64,000 nt of DNA from Pseudomonas sp. BN411 (GCF_029871235.1 NZ_SSOM01000085.1:169391-233390); one strand, 5' to 3'; numbered from the stretch's first letter, positions 6,991 to 15,417 are shown. A program made the numbers and translations. The notes: generated from the letters alone by a model not told the origin.

Positions 6991-9900
6991 TCAGGCAGCC
7001 GGGTCGAACAGGTGCAACACCTGGATGTCGCTGGCAGTAAGGCGGGCGCGGAGCTGCTTCTCCTGCTCGCGGACCTTGGCCAGGGCGCGCTCCTTCACCG
7101 GGCCGTAGCCACGGATCTGCTCCGGCAGTTCGGCGAGGGCGACGGCTGCGGCGTAGTTGCTTGGCTTGAGTTCCTTGATGAGCAGGTCGACCGTGGCTTC
7201 GTACCCGGCGATCAGCTCGCGCTCGACCTTACGCTCCTCGCTATGGCCGAAGGGGTCGAAGGTGGTGCCTCGCAGGAACTTGAAGCGCGCCAGCACGCCG
7301 AACGCCTTGAGCATCCAGGGGCCGAAGCGGCGCTTGCGCGGTTCGCCGGTGAGCGGGTCGGGCTTGGCCAGCCAGGACGGCGCCAGGTAGAACTCCAGGT
7401 GGAAGTCACCCTCGAACTGGGCTTCGAGCTGCTTGCGGAAGGCGTCGGCGCTGTAGAGGCGCGCCACTTCGTACTCATCCTTGTAGGCCAGCAGCTTGGC
7501 GTAGTACCGGGCAACGGCGCGGCTCAGGGCCTTGTCTTCACCGCTGTCGGCCTGACGCACGCGCTCCACCAGAGCACGGTAGCGCTCCGCGTAGTCGGCA
7601 TTCTGGTAGGCACGCAGGTGATCGGCACGGTGCTGGACGATTTCTTCCAGGGTTTCGCAGCGCGGTGCTTCCACTTCTGCCGGTTTGGCCAGCTTTTCCA
7701 CCGCCACGAGGTCGTGGGCGGCACGGCGGCCCCAGAGGAACGCCTGCTGGTTGAGAGCGACGGACACACCGTTGAGCTCGATGGCCTTGTCGATGGCCTC
7801 GGCGGAGATCGGCACCAGACCGCGCTGGTAAGCGAAGCCCAGCATGAACAGGTTGGTGGCAATGCTGTCGCCCAACAGGCGGGTGGCCAGGCGGGTAGCG
7901 TCGACGAAGTGGGTCTTGGCGCTGCCAACCGCTTCTGCCAGCGCGTCGCGCATGGCCTGGCCGGGCACCTGGGCATCGGGATTGCGGGTGAACTCGGCGG
8001 TGGCGGCCTCATGGCTGTTGACCACGGCGTGGGCGATGCGGTCGTTGAGCTTGGCCAGGGCCTCTTCGCTTGCGGCTACCACCAGATCGCAACCCAGCAG
8101 CAGATCGGTCTCACCAGCGGCGATACGCACGGCGTAGATGTCGTCCTGCTTGGCGGCGATGCGGATGTGGGTGATCACCGGGCCGAACTTCTGCGCCAGG
8201 CCGGCCTGGTCGAGTACGGTGCAGCCCTTGCCTTCGATGTGCGCGGCCATGCCGAGCAGCGCGCCGACGGTGGTCACGCCACTGCCGCCAACGCCCGGCA
8301 GGAGGATGTTCCAGGGACGCTCCAGGCTCGGCTGGCGCGGCTCCGGCAGAGCCACGAAGAGCGCCTTGGCACCGGCCGCTTCGGGCTTGCGCAGGCTGCC
8401 GCCATGCACGGTGACGAAGCTCGGGCAGAAGCCTTCGACGCAGGAGAAGTCCTTGTTGCAGGCGTTCTGGTCGATCTGGCGCTTGCGGCCCAGTTCGGTT
8501 TCCAGTGGCAGCACGGACAGGCAGTTGGATTTGACGCTGCAGTCGCCGCAGCCTTCACACACGGCCGGGTTGATGAACGCGCGCTTGGCCGGGTCCACCA
8601 GCTTGCCGCGCTTGCGACGGCGACGCTTTTCGGTGGCGCAGGTCTGGTCGTAGATCAGCACCGACACGCCCTTGAACTCGCGCAGCTCGCGCTGCACGGC
8701 ATCCAGTTCGCGGCGATGGTGGAAGGTGACGATGGGCGCGAAGGTATCGCGAGTCGGGTACTTCTCCGGCTCGTCGGTGACCAGGGCGATGCGCTTCACG
8801 CCTTCGGCGAAGACCTGATGGCTGAGCTGGTCGACGCGCAACTCGCCGTCGATGGGCTGGCCGCCAGTCATGGCCACGGCGTCGTTGTAGAGGATCTTGT
8901 AGGTGATGTTGACCCCGGCGGCGACGGCCGCGCGCAGGGCCAACTGGCCGGAGTGGAAATAGGTGCCGTCACCCAGGTTCTGGAAGATATGCGGGGTATC
9001 GGTGAAGGGGGCCTGGCCGATCCAGGTGGCACCCTCCCCGCCCATCTGGGTGTAGGTGTCGGTGTTGCGGTCCATCCACTGGGTCATGTAGTGGCAGCCG
9101 ATACCGCCCTGGGCGCGGCTGCCCTCGGGCAGTTTGGTGGAGCTGTTGTGCGGGCAGCCGGAGCAGAAGTGCGGCGTGCGGGTGGTCGTGTGCTTGGGCG
9201 CGGCCAGGGCCTTTTCCTTGGCGGCGAGGAAGGCCAGGCGGGATTCGATCTGCTCGCTGGAGTAGATGGGAGCCAGGCGCTTGGCGATGACGCGGGCGAT
9301 CATCGCCGGGGTCAGTTCGCTGAGGTTGGGCAGCAGCGATACGCCGTCTTCGTCGAACTCGCCCACGACGCGCGGGCGCTTGTCCACGGGCCAGTTGTAG
9401 AGCTGGCCGGTGACCTGGTCCTCGATGACGCTGCGCTTCTCTTCCACCACCAGGATTTCATCCAGGCCTTCAGCGAATTCGTGGACGGAGACCGGTTCCA
9501 GCGGCCAGCTCATGCCGACCTTGAGCACCCGCAGGCCGACCTTGGCGCACAGCTCTTCGTCCAGGCCCAGGTCATTCAGGGCCTGACGCACGTCGAGGTA
9601 GGACTTACCGGTGGTGATGATGCCGAGGCGCGGACTGGGCGAATCCAGCATCACCTGGTTGAGATTGTTGGCGCGGGCGAAGGCGCGGGCGGCGTAAATC
9701 TTGTACATGTTCAGGCGCTTTTCCTGCGCCAGGGGCGGGTCCGGCCAGCGGATGTGCACGCCATCTTCCGGCAGGACGAAGTCTTGCGGAATCTGGACAT
9801 CCACGCGCAGCGGGTCCACTTCCACTACCGCGGAGGAGTCGACGTTCTCGGCGATGGTCTTGAGCGCTACCCAGCAGCCGCTGTAGCGCGACAGCTCCCA

Positions 9901-10458
9901 GCCGATGATTCCGTAGTCGAGGATTTCCTGGACGTTGGACGGATTCAGTACGGGAATGGAGGCGCCGATGAAGGCGTGCTCGCTCTGGTTGGCGATGCTG
10001 GAGGATTTGCAGCCGTGGTCGTCGCCGGCCAGCAGCAGCACGCCGCCGTGGGGCGAAACGCCCGCGGAGTTACCGTGCTTGAAGACATCGCCGCAGCGAT
10101 CCACACCTGGGCCCTTGCCGTACCACATGGAGAACACGCCGTCGTAGCGGGCACCAGGGAACAGGCTGGTCTGCTGGCTGCCCCAGCAAGCGGTCGCGGC
10201 CAGTTCTTCGTTGACGCCTGGCTGGAAGTGGACGTGGTTTTCCTTGAGGAAGGACTTGGCTTCCCAGAGGCTCTTGTCGAGGTTGCCGAGGGGCGAACCG
10301 CGATAGCCGGAGATGAAGCAGGCGGTGTTCAGGCCGTGGGCCTTGTCGCGTTGCTTCTGCAGCATCGGCAAGCGGGTAAGCGCTTGGGTGCCGGTGAGGT
10401 AGAGGTGACCGGTTTCGAGGCGGTATTTGTCATCCAGGCGGATCTCGGCCAGAGACAT
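6991..10458 (-). CDS. Fused indolepyruvate:ferredoxin oxidoreductase (IorA-IorB fusion)
   Basis: A 1155-residue enzyme for CoA-dependent oxidative decarboxylation of aryl- or branched-chain 2-oxo acids to acyl-CoA and CO2, with electrons going to ferredoxin. In order: a pyruvate-ferredoxin-oxidoreductase-like N-terminal domain; a thiamine-diphosphate domain (CSGCPHNSSTKLPEG, then GGEGATWIGQAPF, near residues 425-490); a cysteine-rich 4Fe-4S segment (CEGCGDCSVKSNC, near 635); a gamma domain (LLPGVGGSGVTTVGALLG, about 715-735); and a C-terminal region common to bacterial fused proteins. Archaeal homologues are two separate chains. The ATG has GGAG upstream. It forms an operon with leucine dehydrogenase and is divergent from an Lrp/AsnC regulator. 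Confidence 0.9.
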   Translation of the reverse strand: MSLAEIRLDDKYRLETGHLYLTGTQALTRLPMLQKQRDKAHGLNTACFISGYRGSPLGNLDKSLWEAKSFLKENHVHFQPGVNEELAATACWGSQQTSLFPGARYDGVFSMWYGKGPGVDRCGDVFKHGNSAGVSPHGGVLLLAGDDHGCKSSSIANQSEHAFIGASIPVLNPSNVQEILDYGIIGWELSRYSGCWVALKTIAENVDSSAVVEVDPLRVDVQIPQDFVLPEDGVHIRWPDPPLAQEKRLNMYKIYAARAFARANNLNQVMLDSPSPRLGIITTGKSYLDVRQALNDLGLDEELCAKVGLRVLKVGMSWPLEPVSVHEFAEGLDEILVVEEKRSVIEDQVTGQLYNWPVDKRPRVVGEFDEDGVSLLPNLSELTPAMIARVIAKRLAPIYSSEQIESRLAFLAAKEKALAAPKHTTTRTPHFCSGCPHNSSTKLPEGSRAQGGIGCHYMTQWMDRNTDTYTQMGGEGATWIGQAPFTDTPHIFQNLGDGTYFHSGQLALRAAVAAGVNITYKILYNDAVAMTGGQPIDGELRVDQLSHQVFAEGVKRIALVTDEPEKYPTRDTFAPIVTFHHRRELDAVQRELREFKGVSVLIYDQTCATEKRRRRKRGKLVDPAKRAFINPAVCEGCGDCSVKSNCLSVLPLETELGRKRQIDQNACNKDFSCVEGFCPSFVTVHGGSLRKPEAAGAKALFVALPEPRQPSLERPWNILLPGVGGSGVTTVGALLGMAAHIEGKGCTVLDQAGLAQKFGPVITHIRIAAKQDDIYAVRIAAGETDLLLGCDLVVAASEEALAKLNDRIAHAVVNSHEAATAEFTRNPDAQVPGQAMRDALAEAVGSAKTHFVDATRLATRLLGDSIATNLFMLGFAYQRGLVPISAEAIDKAIELNGVSVALNQQAFLWGRRAAHDLVAVEKLAKPAEVEAPRCETLEEIVQHRADHLRAYQNADYAERYRALVERVRQADSGEDKALSRAVARYYAKLLAYKDEYEVARLYSADAFRKQLEAQFEGDFHLEFYLAPSWLAKPDPLTGEPRKRRFGPWMLKAFGVLARFKFLRGTTFDPFGHSEERKVERELIAGYEATVDLLIKELKPSNYAAAVALAELPEQIRGYGPVKERALAKVREQEKQLRARLTASDIQVLHLFDPAA

Positions 10459-10658
10459 GCAGGCGCTCCTTTTATTTTTATGGCGACCTTGATGGCAACG
10501 GTGGGTGCCATCTTGTGTTCAGCCCGAAGCAGGATCGCTGCCTCGGACGCGTGCCAAGACTATGACCGGACAGTGCTGATTTTTTCTTTCTATTTTCGGG
10601 CTCCAACGCCAGACTTGCGCATGATCCTTCCAACAAAAACAAAATTTCGGACTGACTC
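10459..10658. promoter_or_regulatory. Divergent promoter region iorAB / Lrp-type regulator
   Basis: 200 bases shared by iorAB (leftward) and the Lrp/AsnC gene (rightward). It contains AT-rich tracts unlike the surrounding DNA (for example TTTTATTTTTATGG at 10472-10485, GATTTTTTCTTTCTATTTTC near 10577 and CAAAAACAAAATTTC near 10633), which is the type of target bound by Lrp-family proteins. No precise operator is claimed. Confidence 0.45.
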
Positions 10659-11126
10659 ATGCAGAACTCTCTGAGCCCCATCGACCGCAAGATTTTGCGC
10701 TTGCTGCAACACGATGCCGACCTCTCCGCCGCTGAAGTGGCCGAAAGGGTGGAGCTGTCGCAGTCACCGTGCTGGCGGCGGATTCATCGCATGCAAGAGG
10801 AAGGGCTGATCGAACGCAAAGTAGCCCTGCTCAATCCGAAGCTGCTGGGCTTCTCGATCACGGTGTTCGTCAACATCAAGCTGTCCGCCCACGGCCGCAA
10901 CAACCTCACCGAGTTCGAGGAGGCCATCGTCGGCTATCCGGAAGTGCTGGAGTGCTACACCATGGCCGGCGGCTCGGACTACCTGCTGAAGGTGGTGGCC
11001 AAGGACATCGCCAGCTATGAGCGCTTTCTGCGGGACCAGCTGCTGCAACGGCCCCATGTGCTGGAGGCGCACTCGAACATCGCCATGAGCGAGGTCAAGC
11101 GCACCACGGAGCTGCCGCTGGATTGA
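10659..11126 (+). CDS. Lrp/AsnC-family transcriptional regulator
   Basis: Leucine-responsive-type regulator of 155 residues. The N-terminal helix-turn-helix (about 8-60) reads LSAAEVAERVELSQSPCWRRIHRM, and an AsnC ligand-binding (RAM) domain follows, with TMAGGSDYLLKVVAKDI near 100-116. It is divergent from iorAB-ldh, an amino acid catabolic operon. The usual arrangement is an amino-acid-sensing activator controlling the neighbouring genes and itself. The effector (leucine or an aromatic amino acid) is inference. It converges on phnN with only 3 bases between the stop codons and no clear terminator. Confidence 0.9.
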   Translation: MQNSLSPIDRKILRLLQHDADLSAAEVAERVELSQSPCWRRIHRMQEEGLIERKVALLNPKLLGFSITVFVNIKLSAHGRNNLTEFEEAIVGYPEVLECYTMAGGSDYLLKVVAKDIASYERFLRDQLLQRPHVLEAHSNIAMSEVKRTTELPLD

Positions 11127-11129
11127 GGG

Positions 11130-11714
11130 TCAGGCTGAGTCGGGCCAGGCCAGGGGCCGGTGATCTTCGATGAGCTGCAGCAGGCGCTGGCAGGTCTCGG
11201 TGATGGAGCCGGAATTGTTCAGCAGACAGAGGTCGGCGTTCTCGCCAGCCAGCAGGGTGTCGGCAAACCCGGCGTTGCGCGCCAGGCGGGCTTCGATCTC
11301 TTCCGCCGACTCACGGCCACGGGCATGCAGGCGTGTGCGCAGGACGCCATCCTCCACCGTCAGTAGCACTGCCAGCAGGTGTGGATAACGCCGACGCGCT
11401 TCCGGCAGGTAGCCACGGGAGCCGTTTACCAGCACGTCGTCGCCCGCAGCGAGCCAATCGTCGATCACTCGGGGAATGCCATAGGAAAGACCATTGGCGT
11501 ACCAGCTCATGGCGAAGTCGCCACGGGCCTCGCGTTCGGCGAACACTTCGGGACTGACGGCTTCCGCCAGCTCCCCCTTGGCCTCTGCAGAACGCGTGAT
11601 GACCCGGCGCGCAACACGGCAGCCCTGCCCGCCCAAGCCCTCTCGCACGGCATCCAGAAGGCTGTCCTTACCGGAACCGGACGGGCCGATGAGATAGATG
11701 AGCCTGCCTGTCAT
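11130..11714 (-). CDS. phnN: Ribose 1,5-bisphosphate phosphokinase
   Basis: Makes 5-phosphoribosyl diphosphate (PRPP) from ribose 1,5-bisphosphate and ATP; it is best known from the C-P lyase phosphonate pathway. The start is at ATG 11714 (MTGRLIYLIGPSGSGKDSL) because AGGTG lies 6 bases upstream, giving 194 residues. An upstream in-frame ATG would add an unlikely leader. The P-loop is GPSGSGKDS, and ITRSAEAKGE and SWYANGLSYGIPR fit the guanylate-kinase-like PhnN fold. No other C-P lyase gene is adjacent, although in P. aeruginosa PAO1, as I recall it, phnN ends a phn cluster that begins beside amrZ. Confidence 0.9.
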   Translation of the reverse strand: MTGRLIYLIGPSGSGKDSLLDAVREGLGGQGCRVARRVITRSAEAKGELAEAVSPEVFAEREARGDFAMSWYANGLSYGIPRVIDDWLAAGDDVLVNGSRGYLPEARRRYPHLLAVLLTVEDGVLRTRLHARGRESAEEIEARLARNAGFADTLLAGENADLCLLNNSGSITETCQRLLQLIEDHRPLAWPDSA

Positions 11715-12214
11715 GGATGCACCTGGTGGGAATGTGTGGCGAACGATGGTCACGACGGAGAGTCATGAGAACTGGTACGAAAATTTTGAACCGCTTTTAT
11801 GACAGCGCAAAGGATTCTTTTGCGAAGGGCGTGGTCTGACAACTGCAGCTACCCTTTAGTGTGATGGCCAGACAGCATCATGATGCCTTCATGGACCTTG
11901 AATAGGGCTTCGAGGGGCAATGCGGTTGTCGGACTGTGCTCAATGAGGGATTTAGAGCGGTAGAAGCAGCATCTGGGAATTGTCTGGAAAGTGTTTAGCT
12001 ACTCGCAATTCGGACAATTGGTGCTGGCCAAAAGCCGCTATAACGATCACAATCTGACACCAATTTGACGTCAAGGAAACGTTTTGCTGACCTTAGGGTC
12101 ATACCGATTCGAATCGCGAAACTGGCTGAACAATTGCTGCCAAGAACAGTCAAACCGGTGACAATCTTGCGGCTCATTGCCAGCATCGCTTTCCTGAACT
12201 AACCGGTTGAATGT
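11715..12214. other. Intergenic region upstream of amrZ
   Basis: 500 bases between divergent phnN and amrZ, visibly AT-richer than the flanks. It contains a candidate AmrZ autoregulatory site (separate entry) and a TATAAC hexamer at 12039-12044 that could be a -10. No convincing coding frame is present. A leftward frame across 12071-12736 is antisense to amrZ and is rejected. Confidence 0.5.
12024..12038 (+). promoter_or_regulatory. Candidate AmrZ autoregulatory site
   Basis: CTGGCCAAAAGCCGC resembles the GGC-AAAA-CGCC-type site bound by AmrZ at its own promoter in P. aeruginosa (recalled, not searched). It overlaps a TATAAC -10-like hexamer, as expected for autorepression. The match is by eye only. 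Confidence 0.35.
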
Positions 12215-12541
12215 ATGCGCCCTATGAAACAGGCTATCTATTCCAGTCGCACGGCTGACAAATTCGTCGTTCGTCTCCCCGAGGGTATGCGAGAGCGCAT
12301 TGCTGTCGTGGCCCGCAACCACCATCGCAGCATGAACTCCGAGATAATCGCCCGCCTTGAGCAGAGCATGCTCCAGGAAGGCGCGCTGGACGAAGGCGTT
12401 TCCATGCGCCTGGACAGCCCAGAGCTGAGCCTGCACGAACGCGAGCTGCTGCAACGTTTCCGTCAACTCTCCCGGCGTCAGCAAAACGCACTGGTTGCGC
12501 TGATCGCCCACGATGCGGAACTGGCTGCCGAGGAGTCGTGA
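12215..12541 (+). CDS. amrZ: Ribbon-helix-helix regulator of alginate and motility (AmrZ)
   Basis: Arc-type DNA-binding protein of 108 residues. The beta-strand DNA-contact segment is [15 protein letters not shown] (about 14-28), and the following helices read [14 protein letters not shown]. The C-terminal part ([15 protein letters not shown], then [17 protein letters not shown]) is the tetramerisation region and is near-identical to P. aeruginosa AmrZ as I recall it. AmrZ activates algD, represses flagellar and cyclic-di-GMP genes and represses itself. It works downstream of AlgU, whose operon is also in this window. A terminator follows. Confidence 0.95.
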   Translation: MRPMKQAIYSSRTADKFVVRLPEGMRERIAVVARNHHRSMNSEIIARLEQSMLQEGALDEGVSMRLDSPELSLHERELLQRFRQLSRRQQNALVALIAHDAELAAEES

Positions 12542-12563
12542 GACTGCCTCGCATTCATTGAAG

Positions 12564-12586
12564 AAGCCGGCAATTGCCGGTTTTTT
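12564..12586 (+). terminator. Rho-independent terminator of amrZ
   Basis: Perfect stem CCGGC-AATT-GCCGG (12567-12580) followed by six T residues, 25 bases after the amrZ stop. Confidence 0.85.
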
Positions 12587-12642
12587 CATGCCTCCGATTC
12601 GAGGTTCGGAGCGGCGGCTGCATTTCCTGCTGCCATAGAAAC

Positions 12643-12675
12643 GAAAAAGCCGCCCTTGTAAGGCGGCTTCTTCGT
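12643..12675 (-). terminator. Rho-independent terminator of mgtE
   Basis: Stem AAGCCGCC (12647-12654) / GGCGGCTT (12662-12669). Read leftward it ends in a run of five T residues. It lies just after the mgtE stop codon. Confidence 0.85.
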
Positions 12676-12686
12676 TTGTGCCCTGG

Positions 12687-14129
12687 TCAGAGCAGGAACA
12701 GGGTGGCAAGCCCGAGGAAGATGAAGAAGCCACCACTGTCGGTCATGGCCGTGATCATCACGCTGGAGCCCATGGCCGGGTCACGCCCCATGCGCGTCAG
12801 GGTCATGGGAATCAGCACTCCCATCAGTGCCGCGAGCAACAGGTTCAGCGTCATGGCGCCCGTCATCACCGCGCCCAATGACCAACTGCCGTACAGGGAG
12901 TAGGCCACCAGGCCAATCACCCCGCCCCAGATCAGGCCGTTGATGAGCGCCACGCCCAGTTCCTTGCGTAGCAGGCGCGAGGTGTTGCCCGTCCCGACCT
13001 GGTCGAGTGCCATGGCGCGGACGATCATGGTAATGGTCTGATTGCCGGAGTTGCCGCCAATACCAGCGACGATGGGCATCAGTGCGGCAAGGGCCACCAG
13101 CTTCTCGATGGAACCTTCGAACAGGCCGATGACACGGGAGGCGATGAAGGCGGTGACCAGGTTGACCGCCAGCCAGGCCCAGCGGTTGCCCACCGATTTC
13201 CAGACCGAGGCGAAGATGTCTTCCTCTTCGCGCAGACCGGCCATGTTGAGGACTTCGTTCTCGCTTTCCTCACGAATCAGGTCGACCATCTCGTCGATGG
13301 TCAGACGGCCGATCAGCTTGCCGTTCTTGTCCACCACCGGCGCCGACACCAGGTCGTAGCGCTCGAACGCCTGGGCGGCATCGTAGGCATCCTCATCCGG
13401 ATGGAAGCTCACCGGGTCGGTGGCCATTACTTCGGCCACTTCCTTGTCCGGGTCGTTCACCAGCAGACGTTTGATGGGCAGGACGCCCTTGAGGATGCCG
13501 TCGTAGTCCACCACGAAAAGCTTGTCGGTGTGGCCGGGCAGTTCCTTGAGGCGGCGCAGGTAGCGCAACACCACTTCCAGGGCCACGTCATCACGGATGG
13601 TGACCATCTCGAAGTCCATCAGCGCGCCGACCTGGTCCTCCTCATAAGACAGCACGGAGCGAACGCGCTCGCGCTGCTGCGCATCGAGGGACTCCATCAG
13701 CTCGTGGATCACATCTCGCGGCAACTCAGGCGCGAGATCGGCCAGCTCGTCGGCGTCCATTTCCTTGGCCGCAGCGAGCAGCTCGTGATCGTCCATGTCG
13801 GCGATCAGCGACTCTCGAACGGCGTCGGATACTTCGAGGAGGATGTCGCCGTCACGCTCCGCCTTGACCAGCTGCCAGACCGTCAAGCGGTCATTCAGCG
13901 GCAGGGCTTCAAGGATGTGGGCGATGTCGGCAGGGTGCAGCTCGTCCAGCTTGCGCTGAAGCTCGGCAAGGTTCTGCCGATGGACGAGGTTTTCAACGAG
14001 GTCGCGATGCTGGCCTTCCTGACGGTGGGTCAGGTCTTCTACCAGCTTGTGGCGATGCAGCAGATCGATAACCTGGGCCAGGCGGTCCTGCAGGCTCTCT
14101 TGCGGCTTTTTGGCTTCTACTTCAGTCAT
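12687..14129 (-). CDS. mgtE: Magnesium transporter
   Basis: Magnesium channel/transporter of 480 residues in the inner membrane. In order: a cytoplasmic N domain (about 25-155, rich in HPADIAHILEALP and MDADELADLAPELP repeats), two CBS domains (about 155-285) that gate the pore by sensing magnesium, and a C-terminal domain of five membrane helices (about 310-480) including the GIGGNSGNQTIT segment of the ion pathway. Length is standard. The long upstream region (about 300 bases) could carry leader regulation, but no recognisable riboswitch was seen. Confidence 0.95.
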   Translation of the reverse strand: MTEVEAKKPQESLQDRLAQVIDLLHRHKLVEDLTHRQEGQHRDLVENLVHRQNLAELQRKLDELHPADIAHILEALPLNDRLTVWQLVKAERDGDILLEVSDAVRESLIADMDDHELLAAAKEMDADELADLAPELPRDVIHELMESLDAQQRERVRSVLSYEEDQVGALMDFEMVTIRDDVALEVVLRYLRRLKELPGHTDKLFVVDYDGILKGVLPIKRLLVNDPDKEVAEVMATDPVSFHPDEDAYDAAQAFERYDLVSAPVVDKNGKLIGRLTIDEMVDLIREESENEVLNMAGLREEEDIFASVWKSVGNRWAWLAVNLVTAFIASRVIGLFEGSIEKLVALAALMPIVAGIGGNSGNQTITMIVRAMALDQVGTGNTSRLLRKELGVALINGLIWGGVIGLVAYSLYGSWSLGAVMTGAMTLNLLLAALMGVLIPMTLTRMGRDPAMGSSVMITAMTDSGGFFIFLGLATLFLL

Positions 14130-14446
14130 ATAGCGCGCTCCACCCCCAGCGGCGGGGCGCGCCGAAATGGGGTCAGACAGTCATTTCGCGATTGTGCAAT
14201 CGGGATTCTGAGTAACTACTGGGTAAGTCCATGATGGTTGTCCGAATGCCCCGGCGGGGCTGACCGCGCAATGATAACACCGCCATTCGGCCCACGCGTT
14301 ACAAAATCGTGGAAAGAACAATCGCTTGCATCGCATAGTTGGGATTGCCTTCACCCTGGTGCGACGAAAGCAACCCCCTGTAGGACACGCCCACGCAAAG
14401 AAATTCACCGGATACGCTCGAGAGCCCATGCCAAGGAGAAGGCACC
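14130..14446. other. Intergenic region upstream of mgtE
   Basis: 317 bases between divergent mgtE and the small secreted-protein gene. It presumably holds both promoters. No consensus -35/-10, riboswitch or repeat could be identified by eye. Confidence 0.4.
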
Positions 14447-14950
14447 ATGAAACGACTCTCGATCCTCGCTCTCATCACCCTGCCCTGCTTGCCGCAAACC
14501 CCGCTGAATGCGGCATTCGTCTTCCGCTGCAGCGACTCCGAAGGCAACGTCAGCTTCAACCAGCATGGCTGCCCGCCGGACAGCCAGGTCGAGCATCAAC
14601 GCACCGGCACGCCAAACCTACTGAGCAGCGAGCCGATACCAGAGGAAATCGGCGGCCAGTACTTTCCGAGTCAGAAATGGGAAAGCCCCGAACGCTCCAC
14701 GGAAATAGTAGTTGTCGGTGAACGAGAAGAAGTGTGCGGCAACCTGATTTCGCCGCAGGAACGGCGCAAGGCGATCATTCGCAAGCAGATCCGCAAAGGC
14801 ATGACCCGCGCCGACGTCGAAAGTGCCCTGGGCAAGCCGGACCGCATTAGCGGCACCAACGGCCAGGTCCGGTACCACTACAAAGCGAAGAAAGGAACCG
14901 GCCAGCAAGTAGCGTTCGACGAGGACGGCTGCGTGAAAGGCGGACGCTGA
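14447..14950 (+). CDS. Exported protein with DUF4124-like N-terminus and SmpA/OmlA-like segment
   Basis: Predicted periplasmic protein of 167 residues. A signal peptide is seen at 1-23 (MKRLSILALITLPCLPQTPLNA). Next comes AFVFRCSDSEGNVSFNQHGCP, which fits the small two-cysteine DUF4124 domain. A C-terminal part RKGMTRADVESALGKPDRI resembles the SmpA/OmlA fold, where this motif begins the first helix. Four cysteines in the mature chain could form disulfides. AAGGAG lies 12 bases before the ATG and a strong terminator follows. The role is unknown. Confidence 0.8.
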   Translation: MKRLSILALITLPCLPQTPLNAAFVFRCSDSEGNVSFNQHGCPPDSQVEHQRTGTPNLLSSEPIPEEIGGQYFPSQKWESPERSTEIVVVGEREEVCGNLISPQERRKAIIRKQIRKGMTRADVESALGKPDRISGTNGQVRYHYKAKKGTGQQVAFDEDGCVKGGR

Positions 14951-14962
14951 ATGCAAAAAGAA

Positions 14963-14990
14963 AAAGGGCCTGCATTTCTGCAGGCCCTTT
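14963..14990. terminator. Bidirectional terminator (DUF4124 gene / tRNA-Arg)
   Basis: A 12-bp perfect stem AAAGGGCCTGCA / TGCAGGCCCTTT with loop TTTC. The T-rich side works for the rightward protein gene and, through the complementary A run at 14956-14965, for the leftward tRNA transcript. Confidence 0.9.
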
Positions 14991-14995
14991 CGGTA

Positions 14996-15072
14996 TGGCG
15001 CACTCAGGAGGATTCGAACCTCCGACCGCCCGGTTCGTAGCCGGGTACTCTATCCAGCTGAGCTATGAGTGC
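14996..15072 (-). tRNA. tRNA-Arg (anticodon ACG), copy 1
   Basis: Leftward cloverleaf: acceptor GCACTCA / TGAGTGC, anticodon stem CCCGG/CCGGG with loop CTACGAA (anticodon ACG, reads CGU/CGC after A-to-I editing), T-arm AGGTTCGAATCCT, CCA encoded. Identical to the copy at 15145-15221. Confidence 0.97.
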
Positions 15073-15144
15073 GTAGTTGGTGTTTTTAGACCAGATCACC
15101 GCTGGTTTCTTCATGACCCTGGCTACGCCGAGAGCCTTGAAAGA

Positions 15145-15221
15145 TGGCGCACTCAGGAGGATTCGAACCTCCGACCGCCCGGTTCGTAGCCGGGTACTCT
15201 ATCCAGCTGAGCTATGAGTGC
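15145..15221 (-). tRNA. tRNA-Arg (anticodon ACG), copy 2
   Basis: Identical 77-base copy of the tRNA at 14996-15072, separated by 72 bases and offset by 149. Same acceptor, anticodon loop CTACGAA and encoded CCA. Probably co-transcribed with copy 1 up to the terminator at 14963-14990. Confidence 0.97.
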
Positions 15222-15326
15222 GTTGTGGGCGCGCATTATAGGGAACTTTCAGCCTTGGTCAACTGTTTTTTCGAGAAGTTTCAATAACTTATCGATCTAC
15301 CGCTGACCACCCTACAACACGAAATA

Positions 15327-15417
15327 TGGCGGAGAAGGGGGGATTCGAACCCCCGACACCCTTTTGAGGTGTACTCCCTTAGCAGGGGAGCGCCTTCGGC
15401 CACTCGGCCACCTCTCC
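15327..15417 (-). tRNA. tRNA-Ser (anticodon GCU)
   Basis: A 91-base leftward tRNA with the long variable arm of serine tRNAs: acceptor GGAGAGG / CTTCTCC, anticodon loop CTGCTAA (GCT, reads AGC/AGU), T-arm GGGTTCGAATCCC, CCA encoded. It lies 61 bases downstream of rsmA, the order seen in P. aeruginosa. Confidence 0.97.

Noticed and set aside
6985..10674. Very long rightward open frame (over 1200 codons) across iorAB
   Set aside because: It is exactly antisense to iorAB, which carries the thiamine and iron-sulfur motifs. The rightward product has no recognisable domain and reflects codon bias in high-GC DNA.
12071..12736. Leftward 221-codon frame overlapping amrZ and the mgtE terminator
   Set aside because: It runs antisense through amrZ and through two intrinsic terminators, and its product has no known domain.
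14130..14446. Looked for a magnesium riboswitch (M-box or mgtA-type) before mgtE
   Set aside because: No recognisable conserved core or alternative terminator structure could be traced in the leader by eye.
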